Assembly (NCBI GenBank): GCA_934636825.1
Contig: CAKUBG010000020.1
Span: 1 to 59,354, forward strand
DNA: 59,354 bases
Direction of reading: 5' to 3'
Source: an uncultured bacterium
GTDB taxonomy: Bacteria; Vulcanimicrobiota; Xenobia; Xenobiales; Xenobiaceae
A program made the position numbers and the translations under genes. The notes under the pieces are model-generated. The model was not told the DNA's origin. It ran no database searches and saw nothing but the letters and a program-made list of their open reading frames with translations. Numbering within the stretch: the first letter of the stretch is position 1; each line of letters opens with the position of its first letter. This document shows, one piece after another, positions 9,764 through 17,920 of this stretch.

Positions 9764-10129
9764 ATGTCTCAATTGACGTCTCTGTTACAAAGTTTTCAGC
9801 GTTTGGACGGAGTCTTAGGCGCTTGTATCTTAAGCAAAGACTGCGAGATCTTGGCGGAAGAGCTAAGTGAGGCGGTAAAGAATGATCCTCTGGCTATGAA
9901 CTTTAAGGGGTTTTTGCCCAAGATAAATACTTTGGCTTCGGAACTGGGTGCTTCTGAGTTAGATAGACATCATCTGATTTTAGACGACAAGCAGCTTATG
10001 ATTGAGGAATTAGTCGGCGGAGCTATGTTGGTAGTTTACACTGGCATTGATAGCAGCAATCAGGGGCGTGTGCGTTTAGAAATTCGTAAGGGCAAAAAGA
10101 ATATAGAAACAGCTTTGACTGAAATGTAA
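9764..10129 (+). CDS. Roadblock/LC7-domain protein (MglB-like)
   Basis: 121 aa, the usual length for a single Roadblock/LC7 domain. The N-terminal helix and first strand (LLQSFQRLDGVLGACILSKD) and the later strand pattern (MIEELVGGAMLVVYT) follow the fold. ATG 9764 has GGAAGGAGAG upstream. In bacteria such proteins (MglB is the best known) dimerise and act as regulators or GTPase-activating partners of MglA-type small GTPases that set polarity and motility. No such GTPase is in this window, so its partner may be encoded elsewhere, or it may pair with the Roadblock-like C-terminus of the next gene. Confidence 0.7.
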   Translation: MSQLTSLLQSFQRLDGVLGACILSKDCEILAEELSEAVKNDPLAMNFKGFLPKINTLASELGASELDRHHLILDDKQLMIEELVGGAMLVVYTGIDSSNQGRVRLEIRKGKKNIETALTEM

Positions 10130-10206
10130 GGTCTGTGCTCTGGATAAAGAGCGTTTTTGTTCTATTTGTGACAACTAAATGATGAATAGTGAGGCCGGAA
10201 ACTAAA

Positions 10207-11748
10207 ATGGAAGTAATGACAACTCTGGAAAGGCAAATTCAGAGAAATCGCCGTTTACTGGATAGCGATCCCAATAATGTCGATTTGATGCTTACCTACG
10301 CGCTGGATTGTCTTCGCCGCGATTTGCGTTTTGAGGCCTTAGTCACTTTCCAGAAAGCACTTAAGCAAAAAGAGACTGCTGAGGCGCGTTTGGCTTTAGC
10401 CAAGATATTTTATTTGCAATCTCTTTACCGCGAATCGTACGATGAGTTGCGCCGTCTGTTCCAAATCGATTCCATCAACATTGAAGGCCATGCTCTGTTA
10501 CATTTGCTCAATGATAAGGAGAGCGCTCCGGCAGATCTCGCCCCGCGTTTGGCTTTTGTCCCTTCAAGAGCCGCTTTGAGCGACGAAATCATCAATGAGC
10601 GTAATGAGCGTGATCTCTACCGCCGAGAAGTTCAAGAATATGAAGCTATAGCCGCTAATGGAGCTAATGATCCTGAGCCTATTTTACTCTATTGTTTAAA
10701 AGAAGCTCAAAAGCGTACCGAGCGTGTTAACGAATATTTGGAAATAATGAATGGTTGGGAGCCACTGGCTATAGATATGCCAGGCTTCTTGCCTGCCGAT
10801 TCAACAGACGTAAAGCCTGTAGACACTCCTTCTATTACCGAAATTGACAAGGGTGCAGCCGATTCTACTAGCGCTAAGGAAGCTGAGGTTGCTGTCGAGA
10901 GTGAGCCCGAAGTAGAAGAAAGTCACTCCAAACGAGGCAAGAAGTCCAGACGCAAGCGCAATAAGGAAAATCGTCATAATCAAGCTCAAACTTCTGAGAG
11001 CGACGAGCCCGAACATAAAGAAGAGGCCCAAGCTGTCCCTGAAGTCGTGGTTCCCTCGCCTTCCTCAGAGCCTGTTGAGTCTGTTTCGGCTGCCGATCTT
11101 CCAGAAAATGAAACAACTGCTGAACCTGAAAACCAGATTGAGCTCGCTATACCTTCCGAAGTCGAAAGTTCAGAGTCTGTGTGTGTATCTGATACAGTGG
11201 CTGAGCCCGAAAAAACTGAACTCGCAGTTGCTGTGGCTGATGTTGTCGATAGTAACGAAACGAGTTCTACTGAGACTATAGACAGCGAGACCGAGAACGA
11301 GCCGGAAATGGCTGCCGAGGCTCCTGAGCTTGTTGAAGCTGCTGTTGCTACTGTTGAAACGGCTCAGGCTGAAGCCGAAAGTGATATACCTAGCGAAGAA
11401 GATCTGGCTAGAGAGGCCATGTTTGCTGAGCCTTTGGCCAATATGTGTCGTGTTAAAGGCAGCGTCAGAGCTATTATATTCACTGCATGTGGCCGTTTGG
11501 TTGCTACTGAAGGTGAATTTGAAGGTGCTGAAGTTTTAGCCGTGAAAGCTGCCGACTGTTTGAAAGTTATGAGTTGTCAAGGAAAGAGCCGCTTGTCTGT
11601 TTTAGTCAGCGAAAGCAAAGCTTGCTCCATTATTATGCAACAAATTAATGATTCTTATTATATATTAGTCGACGGTCGTTCCATAACTCTCGGTGTGTTA
11701 CGTCAGCGTGTGGAGCGATGCCGGACGGAACTGGCTGGTTTTTGTTAA
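10207..11748 (+). CDS. TPR protein with acidic linker and Roadblock-like C-terminal domain
   Basis: 513 aa from ATG 10207; an in-frame GTG at 10189 is an alternative, and the ribosome site is weak for either. Residues about 1-110 are TPR-like helices. A long Glu/Ala/Ser-rich linker with a short basic patch (KRGKKSRRKRNKEN) follows. The last 110 residues (from about AREAMFAEPLANM) show the Roadblock/LC7 pattern: a helix, a strand (VRAIIFTACGRLVATEG), a helix, a strand (SRLSVLVSES) and a terminal helix. The linker resembles the acidic repeat region of the first gene. The stop directly abuts the TTG start of the next gene, implying coupling. The Roadblock assignment is by pattern only. Confidence 0.68.
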   Translation: MEVMTTLERQIQRNRRLLDSDPNNVDLMLTYALDCLRRDLRFEALVTFQKALKQKETAEARLALAKIFYLQSLYRESYDELRRLFQIDSINIEGHALLHLLNDKESAPADLAPRLAFVPSRAALSDEIINERNERDLYRREVQEYEAIAANGANDPEPILLYCLKEAQKRTERVNEYLEIMNGWEPLAIDMPGFLPADSTDVKPVDTPSITEIDKGAADSTSAKEAEVAVESEPEVEESHSKRGKKSRRKRNKENRHNQAQTSESDEPEHKEEAQAVPEVVVPSPSSEPVESVSAADLPENETTAEPENQIELAIPSEVESSESVCVSDTVAEPEKTELAVAVADVVDSNETSSTETIDSETENEPEMAAEAPELVEAAVATVETAQAEAESDIPSEEDLAREAMFAEPLANMCRVKGSVRAIIFTACGRLVATEGEFEGAEVLAVKAADCLKVMSCQGKSRLSVLVSESKACSIIMQQINDSYYILVDGRSITLGVLRQRVERCRTELAGFC

Positions 11749-14214
11749 TTGAAAGCAGAGCGCATTGTTTTTAATATAAGCACTTACGGTGCTTTGGCAA
11801 CTGTCTTAGGCATTTTGGCTTTTCCTGCCATAACATCTTTAGCCCAGGTTTGTAGTAACGGTGCGCTCAGTTCGCCTCCGGTGTCAGAAATAAGTCTGGT
11901 TAATTTTTGGAGCCATGTTTTTCTAGATTCAGATTCCGGAGCTATGATGAGTATGGGGCGCGGTGCGCTTTCCATGCTCATTTTTATTGCCTCTTTATTG
12001 TGGCTATCTGTGGCTCGTTTGCGTTCCAAATATGGGCCTATTGTAGTAGGGGGCGTTTCTGCTTTACTGATTTGGGCAAGTTTGTCAGCTTATTTCAGTG
12101 TTTGCTTTTACGAAAGCTTGCTTGACGTTTGTTCTTACACTTCTATAGCGGCTCTGTTTTTTTTAGTATCTTCTTTGGTCAGAGAATTCTCTTCGCGAGA
12201 ATCTAGTGCGAAGGCAGAATTTGCAACGAGAGAGGCTGAAAAGGCAGCTAATTTTGCACTTAATTTCCTACAAATAATCGTTGTCTTTGTCATGGTAGGC
12301 GCTTGGGGGCTTTATCTATGTAACCCTGCATCTGATGGCATTTCTGGCAGCTTTTACAACAAAAATGTTTTGGCTATTTTTCTGCTTATGGCTACCCCTT
12401 GCGGGTTACTGCGCTTGGCAGAAGTTTGCTGTGAACTGGATAATACAAAGGAAAATAGTGCTCTGGCCAAAGTTTGTGCCCAATCTCTATTTATAATTTC
12501 TACTATTTCACTCATTATTCTCACTTATAGTCGTTCCTGTTTGGTGCTGCTTTGTTTGTTGCTAGTTGCCTGGGCCGTTCTTTTTGCTTATTTGTCCGAT
12601 AAGAAAATAAGCCGACGTTCAGTTGTATTGTTGGGTGGAGCTACTGCTATACTGTTACTTGTATCAGTCTTTCTTTGGACGCGTTTATTCTCTCTGGCAC
12701 TTGCTTGTATCGTAGCCGCTTTTGCTTTGACCTGTAGTAAGTTGTTTGGGGGGAGAAGTGGCGGGCGCACTTTGGCTGCGGTTTGTGGGGTTTGCTTGGC
12801 ACTTATCTGCGGCATAGTTTCCTTTGTTCAAGTCGATACCATGGCTGCTCAGGGAGCGCAACATCTACAGGAATTAGGTAGCAGTCGCGATTCTTCACTG
12901 GCGTCACGATATCAATTTTATAGAGCGTCTTTAAAAATCGCCCTAGCTCACCCTATTTTTGGAGTAGGATCCGGCAACTTTGAACGCTTTTATCCTGCTT
13001 TCCAGACAGATTTTCGTTGGTTCTCTAAGCGCTCCCATTCGCTGAGTTGTGATTTACTCGCCGAAGGCGGAGTGCTGTCCTTTGTGATATTTTATTTATT
13101 GGCATTTTTTATCTTCTGGAATGTTTTTAAGAAGTTGTCGGAAGATTCTCTTCGATTACGGATACTCCGTTTGTCTTGCGCTTTAGGTGCCCTGGTTTTG
13201 CTATTGCATTCACAAGTCGATATAGACAATCATGTTTTTGTATTACCTTTATGGGGAGTAACTTTACTTGGCATAGCTTGGGGAATACCGAGCAAATCTG
13301 AGTTGGCAGAAAATAGTTGTGCTGATGGTTGGAGCATAAGTAGGCGCTATTTTATTGGCAGCAACTGTGTGCCGGTACTAGTGTTGGTAGCAGCATTTTG
13401 CTTGGCTGGACAAGCTTGGGGAGGACAATATTACAGCACGATAGGTAAAATATATCTCGATATGGGAGAAGCGGAGAAGGCCAGACAGTGTTATAGCTGG
13501 GCTTCGGAGTGCGATCCTAAAATCGGTGAATATTGGAGACAAATGGCTGTGCTGACTCTAAATCAATGTGATAGTGAAGATAGAGCTAAATCTTTAGCGC
13601 AGAGCATTCGTTTTTGTGCCATTCAGGCAGCAAGTGCCGATCCTCACAGAGCTTCAGTGCAAAGTATTTTAGGGCAGGCTTTTGAAATATGTAACGATTG
13701 GCCCAAAGCTGAGCTTAGTTATAAGCGCTCTCTAGAATTAGACAACAAAAATTCGCCAGATTCTTATGCTAATTTAGCGCGTGTCTATACGCGTCAGGGC
13801 AGAATAAAAGAAGCGGAAAATGTTTTGGAAAATGCCTTTTCGACTTTTAACGAAGATCTTTTGATTAGCGACGATCTGTTCGATTTCCGCTATAAAGATA
13901 TAAAAAATCAGCTAATATCTTGTTGTTTGCAACGCTTTGAGTTAGCGTTGCTTGAAAATAACGAGAAAAATGCTGAAAAGTGTTTGCTTAAAGCTTGTAG
14001 ATTGGAGCAATCTTTGCCTAATAGCTTACAGGAGGCGGCTGTCTATCTGCTGGATCAAGGAAGGCGTCTGAATGCTAGCGGTAGGAAGCAAGAAGCTAGA
14101 GCTGCTTTAAATAAAGCTAAGTGCTTCTTGTTGGTAGTAAAAACTTTCAAGCCAAAAGATAAGGAAGTCGAAGCCATTATTAAACTGGTAGAAACTTCGG
14201 AGCCGGAGAAATAA
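11749..14214 (+). CDS. O-antigen ligase/polymerase-like membrane protein with C-terminal TPR domain
   Basis: 821 aa. About ten to twelve hydrophobic helices span residues 5-560, followed by a soluble C-terminal region from about 565 with TPR signatures (YYSTIGKIYLDMGEAEKA, SYANLARVYTRQGRIKEA). The central loop carries the Wzy_C/WaaL hallmark: AHPIFGVGSGNFERFYP, then SHSLSCDLLAEGG in place of the usual HN...E.G. These enzymes join or transfer undecaprenyl-linked glycans at the outer face of the inner membrane. The start is TTG directly after the upstream stop. Wzy-TPR fusions are known; here the gene ends an operon rich in TPR scaffolds, hinting that the whole operon serves surface-polysaccharide assembly. 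Substrate unknown. Confidence 0.85.
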   Translation: MKAERIVFNISTYGALATVLGILAFPAITSLAQVCSNGALSSPPVSEISLVNFWSHVFLDSDSGAMMSMGRGALSMLIFIASLLWLSVARLRSKYGPIVVGGVSALLIWASLSAYFSVCFYESLLDVCSYTSIAALFFLVSSLVREFSSRESSAKAEFATREAEKAANFALNFLQIIVVFVMVGAWGLYLCNPASDGISGSFYNKNVLAIFLLMATPCGLLRLAEVCCELDNTKENSALAKVCAQSLFIISTISLIILTYSRSCLVLLCLLLVAWAVLFAYLSDKKISRRSVVLLGGATAILLLVSVFLWTRLFSLALACIVAAFALTCSKLFGGRSGGRTLAAVCGVCLALICGIVSFVQVDTMAAQGAQHLQELGSSRDSSLASRYQFYRASLKIALAHPIFGVGSGNFERFYPAFQTDFRWFSKRSHSLSCDLLAEGGVLSFVIFYLLAFFIFWNVFKKLSEDSLRLRILRLSCALGALVLLLHSQVDIDNHVFVLPLWGVTLLGIAWGIPSKSELAENSCADGWSISRRYFIGSNCVPVLVLVAAFCLAGQAWGGQYYSTIGKIYLDMGEAEKARQCYSWASECDPKIGEYWRQMAVLTLNQCDSEDRAKSLAQSIRFCAIQAASADPHRASVQSILGQAFEICNDWPKAELSYKRSLELDNKNSPDSYANLARVYTRQGRIKEAENVLENAFSTFNEDLLISDDLFDFRYKDIKNQLISCCLQRFELALLENNEKNAEKCLLKACRLEQSLPNSLQEAAVYLLDQGRRLNASGRKQEARAALNKAKCFLLVVKTFKPKDKEVEAIIKLVETSEPEK

Positions 14215-14228
14215 AACTACTTTGCAAC

Positions 14229-14266
14229 AAAAATCCCCACAGACTTATCAATCTGTGGGGATTTTT
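14229..14266. terminator. Strong bidirectional intrinsic terminator
   Basis: A perfect 15-bp inverted repeat (arms 14229-14243 and 14252-14266, AAAAATCCCCACAGA) with an 8-base loop and A/T runs on both sides. It lies between the convergent polymerase-TPR gene and the C39-like peptidase gene and can serve both. Confidence 0.92.
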
Positions 14267-14299
14267 GCTATATGTGTAATTAATATATTGGGATTACGC

Positions 14300-15052
14300 T
14301 TACTGAGCGGAAGCCATATAAACATCGCTCTGAGGAGCTTCGATTCTATTGGCATAGAAGACGAAGTTGCCATCGGGATGCTGAGGAGCTGTATTCATGG
14401 CTTGCTTGGTGGTAGTGCGCAATTCGCCGGTAGCCGGATCGGCGATAGTCACAGTGTCACCTTCAGTTTTGACGATAGTTACAATATGACCGCGACCGGA
14501 AGGGGAGAACTCCGGGCCATTCAAAGCGACAATTACAGGAGTTTTTTCCTGATTGACTTTGTGATCGATAAGTTCCCAAGAACCGGCATTGAGATCGCCA
14601 CCATCTTTCCAACTGTAGCCAGCTTTGCCACATTCAGAATTTAAAGCGTTGAGAAGTTCAAAACCATATTTATTATTGATATCATAATCGGTTAAGTTCT
14701 GACCAGTAAGGGCATTGACAGCCATAGCCACGCTGGTCTGACCGCAAGAAACCGAAGTATTTTGTGCCAGGGGCTTAACTCCCATCTCACCTACTTTGGC
14801 ACTGCCAAAGTTTGAAGGATCGATAACGCCGGTATTCTGACTATTCATTAAGCTCCATAATTGGGGATTTACACCCTGAATATCATTTAAATTGATAGGA
14901 GCTTGAGGCTGAGCGAGAGCCTGGGGCATAGGAGCCTTATTCACTTGCTCAAACATCTGAGAAAAAGCGAGCGAATTGACTTCAGGCTCTTTGTCCAGAC
15001 GCTTTTCAATTTGCTCTATACGATTCATTGCTTGCTGAATGTTATTGAGCAT
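14300..15052 (-). CDS. C39-like cysteine peptidase domain protein
   Basis: 250 aa. ATG 15052 is chosen because AGGAGG sits 7 bases upstream; a TTG two codons earlier is too close to that site. The C-terminal 150 residues fit the papain-like C39 fold: Cys103 in SVSCGQTSVAMAVNAL, His in GRGHIVTIV and Asp in TIADPATGE form the expected triad. The N-terminal 95 residues start with a short coiled-coil (IQQAMNRIEQIEKR) and a Gln/Pro-rich linker, with no signal peptide. Such N-termini occur on some flagellum- or secretion-linked hydrolases, but that is loose. It is transcribed alone from a good promoter. Substrate unknown. Confidence 0.75.
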   Translation of the reverse strand: MLNNIQQAMNRIEQIEKRLDKEPEVNSLAFSQMFEQVNKAPMPQALAQPQAPINLNDIQGVNPQLWSLMNSQNTGVIDPSNFGSAKVGEMGVKPLAQNTSVSCGQTSVAMAVNALTGQNLTDYDINNKYGFELLNALNSECGKAGYSWKDGGDLNAGSWELIDHKVNQEKTPVIVALNGPEFSPSGRGHIVTIVKTEGDTVTIADPATGELRTTTKQAMNTAPQHPDGNFVFYANRIEAPQSDVYMASAQ

Positions 15053-15103
15053 AAACAACCCTCCTGATTGAAAATAGCCAATTTTGTGAAAAATCTGCCA
15101 TTG

Positions 15104-15132
15104 TATGTAGCTATTTTACTCTATTTTGTCAA
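15104..15132 (-). promoter_or_regulatory. Sigma70-type promoter of the C39-like peptidase gene
   Basis: On the - strand, TTGACA (15127-15132), a 17-base spacer and TACATA (15104-15109) lie 50-80 bases upstream of the start codon. The -35 is perfect and the -10 matches four of six. Confidence 0.6.
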
Positions 15133-15212
15133 GCATAAACGTGCCTATAGGTTAAATTTCAATTAACATTAAGGGCCGAATAATTACTTACCTGCTGTAC
15201 TGCAATTAAGCC

Positions 15213-16211
15213 TTAGACCAATCGGCCTGCCAGGGCAAATTGATCTTTGAAGCTTTGATCGGCTACTTGACGTACATCGTTAATTCTTTCTCCATACACA
15301 GGTCTAAACTCTTCTCCACCGTAACGTTGGGCATATTCATTCCAGGGACCTTCACATACTAGATTGAAGCGGCAGGAAAGACAGGGAGCGAATTTCTCTT
15401 TAATTTGCGGCCGCAGTTCTGACCAATTGGAAGCTCCAGAGTCTGAGCCGTATTGGTTTATTTCCGCATAAGCTTGAGTTTGTTGAAAGATTTCACTGAC
15501 TAAATTTTCGCATCCGGGCACGGTGCAAAAGGGAAAAGTTTCTAAACGTACAGCGATATTTTTATTCAGCAAATATTGAGCAGCTTGTTTCATATGATGG
15601 CCTATCTCTTTATAGCGGGGGACAACTTGTTCCCACATTTTAGAAGCTCGTCCTTGAGCGTGAGGGAAAGCTATATCTACAGAAGAAGCGTGCAAGGAAG
15701 CGAATTTTTCGGCTATATCTGATAATACTTGGAAGTTCTGACGTGAAATAACGATTTTGCCTCCAAAATCAAAACCCATTTTATAAATATTTTGCAAGCC
15801 TTGTACCGTCTCTGCGTAGGAACCGGATCTTTGAGTAATGCAATCATGGATCTCCGCGTTAGGGCCGTGCAAAGCAATGCAAAAATTGATTAATCCCCGA
15901 TAGGCGTCCAAGTGCTCGGCAAAATCGGCTTTGGCAAAGGCTCGACCGTTACTTTGCAGCATGATTTTGTATTGCAATTGCTTGGCTAATTCAACTATGT
16001 CCCAAAAATCAGCGCGTATAGTTGGCTCGCCTCCGGTAATGACCAAGAGATCCCCGCGGCTTCTGGCTTCTCTCATTTCTTGAGCAATTTCTGTAAAAGT
16101 TTTGTCTTGTCTCATGTGCTTATCTCGCAAAGCATCACGAAAATCATCAACTACGCAATGTATACAGGCATCATTGCAAGAATAGCCTACTTTTAAGTCT
16201 ATTAATGTCAT
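15213..16211 (-). CDS. Radical SAM protein
   Basis: 332 aa. Cys12, Cys16 and Cys19 form the CxxxCxxC motif (SCNDACIHC) for the SAM-binding 4Fe-4S cluster, and GGEPT follows at residues 60-64, as in the radical SAM core. A C-terminal Cys set (C277, C280, C286 in CLSCRFNLVC, plus earlier FCTVPGC) suggests a SPASM-like auxiliary cluster. ATG 16211 is 20 bp from the divergent 528-aa gene, so promoters must overlap the coding regions. There is no N-terminal PqqD-type domain, but the divergent partner has one, which suggests the two act together, for example in peptide modification. Substrate unknown. Confidence 0.85.
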   Translation of the reverse strand: MTLIDLKVGYSCNDACIHCVVDDFRDALRDKHMRQDKTFTEIAQEMREARSRGDLLVITGGEPTIRADFWDIVELAKQLQYKIMLQSNGRAFAKADFAEHLDAYRGLINFCIALHGPNAEIHDCITQRSGSYAETVQGLQNIYKMGFDFGGKIVISRQNFQVLSDIAEKFASLHASSVDIAFPHAQGRASKMWEQVVPRYKEIGHHMKQAAQYLLNKNIAVRLETFPFCTVPGCENLVSEIFQQTQAYAEINQYGSDSGASNWSELRPQIKEKFAPCLSCRFNLVCEGPWNEYAQRYGGEEFRPVYGERINDVRQVADQSFKDQFALAGRLV

Positions 16212-16231
16212 GAAAAGTTTCTTATATCGGA

Positions 16232-17818
16232 TTGTTTAGTTCCCCTGCTTCCGTAAAATACTCAGGCTATCCCTTATTCCTTTTAGTAGATAGCAAAACG
16301 GGGAATTATAGAAGGCTGCGCGAAAACGCGACCATCAACGGACAATATATTGACAAACTAAAAATAAAAACGAAGGTCAGTAATTTATTTATGAAGCGGA
16401 TCGGAACTGATGTGCTTGTGGTAAATGGTTTGGAACAGACTATTTTTATAAAATCGGAAAATGTGCGAATTTTTAATTCCGGCAATTCTACCTTGGCAAT
16501 TGAGCTAAATAGCGGAAAATCACAGATTTTTAATTCTTGGGAAAAAAATCTTTATATGGCTTGTAATGGCTTGGATAATTGCGCTCAAATTATTGAGAAA
16601 CTGGGCTTAGATTTTAATTATGGATGTCAGTTGTTTGAAGAATTATGGCAAAGCGGATTTATTAAAATCGTTGGAAAGGCGACCGTTACTCTTGCTAGCT
16701 CCGAATCTGAAGTTTGCAATTGCGTACTTGAGGAAAATTTGTGCTCGGAAGCAATTTTTGACGCTGCTGAACTTAGGGATGATTGTTTGGAAGACGCAGA
16801 AGAAGCGTGGTTTGAAAGAGGATGCGCCTATTTTTGTAAATTTGCCTTGAAGGAAGCTTCGGAGTCCAAAGCTATACCGTTATTCTATTTTAAGCATATA
16901 TCTTGGAAAAAACATAGTGAATTTATGGACAATTTGCTGGAGCGATGGTTGCAAGAGTGTGACTGTGAGCCGGATGTCAATAGAGATAAGAAAGATTTTT
17001 TGCCTAGTTTTAACATAGTGCTGGATACTGAAGAAATTCCCAAGGGAGCCGATTTTGTTAACTATTGTCAAGGTTGTGCCTCGGCTTCCAGGTTGTGCAC
17101 TTGGGATAGACTTTCGTCTTTGGGCAAATTGTGGTGCAAATTGCATCTGCTGAACGCGGAAATTATTTGGCGCTTTCCTTTTGACGAACTTTTAGATAAG
17201 GGAAGCTCAGCTTTTTCCGCTTGTTTTACTGAGAAGCCTATCGCTGCTCCCAGATTGGCTGAGGCTGCTGAAGTTGCGGCTATGCTTTTTGATACTGCCC
17301 GAAAGCAATTCGGTTTACCTAAAGGGTGTTGTGGACATTTCCCTATGGTTGGTATTTCTATATTGCCGATAGTGCAAATAGTCGGTGTGAAGCAATTGCA
17401 GCGAGTTTGGCTTTTATTTGAACAATCGGGATGCAGCGCTTTCGGCTTTAATTTAGCAGAAGAGCTTTGGCAAGAAAAATCGGCAGAATTGGAGAGCGCT
17501 TTGGTTGAGGGCCTAAAACTTTGTTTTACTGTGGGTGGTTTGAATAAAAATTTAACTATCTTTCCTTTTACTCGTTGGCTTCAAGATTTGCAAGGTAAAA
17601 TTCCTCGTTATGAAAGTAGGTCAAAGGCTTTGCAACGTTGTCAGGGACGTTCTTGGTTTAAGAATAAATGCCGTCGCTGCCCTAATTGGCATTTTTGTAC
17701 CGACAGTAACTACTCCCACCCGCCATTGCCTTGTCATTTTATGAGCAATTGGGCTCCTGAACTTTTGCGCCGGATTGCCGAAGCTCAGGCGGCAAATAAA
17801 AAAATAGAAAAATTGTGA
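16232..17818 (+). CDS. Cys-rich protein with PqqD-like winged-helix segment, possible radical SAM partner
   Basis: 528 aa from TTG 16232; the start is uncertain because no strong ribosome site is visible. No family is recognised with confidence. Residues about 105-145 (CAQIIEKLGL to ELWQSGFIKI) have the winged-helix pattern of PqqD-like peptide-recognition domains. Two Cys clusters follow: YCQGCASASRLC in the middle and a C-terminal CRRC..C....C-type set (KNKCRRCPNWHFC) resembling SPASM iron-sulfur ligands. No SAM-binding CxxxCxxC motif is present. Divergent placement beside a radical SAM gene supports, but does not prove, a joint role as substrate-recognition subunit. Confidence 0.55.
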   Translation: MFSSPASVKYSGYPLFLLVDSKTGNYRRLRENATINGQYIDKLKIKTKVSNLFMKRIGTDVLVVNGLEQTIFIKSENVRIFNSGNSTLAIELNSGKSQIFNSWEKNLYMACNGLDNCAQIIEKLGLDFNYGCQLFEELWQSGFIKIVGKATVTLASSESEVCNCVLEENLCSEAIFDAAELRDDCLEDAEEAWFERGCAYFCKFALKEASESKAIPLFYFKHISWKKHSEFMDNLLERWLQECDCEPDVNRDKKDFLPSFNIVLDTEEIPKGADFVNYCQGCASASRLCTWDRLSSLGKLWCKLHLLNAEIIWRFPFDELLDKGSSAFSACFTEKPIAAPRLAEAAEVAAMLFDTARKQFGLPKGCCGHFPMVGISILPIVQIVGVKQLQRVWLLFEQSGCSAFGFNLAEELWQEKSAELESALVEGLKLCFTVGGLNKNLTIFPFTRWLQDLQGKIPRYESRSKALQRCQGRSWFKNKCRRCPNWHFCTDSNYSHPPLPCHFMSNWAPELLRRIAEAQAANKKIEKL

Positions 17819-17920
17819 AATGTTCTTTTCAGATGACGTTTTAACTAAAGGCGGAAGTGCGTTTATGAAGCTTAATTTGAAAAAGGAAGGCCTTTCGTAG
17901 GCATAGAAACAGGGCAAACC

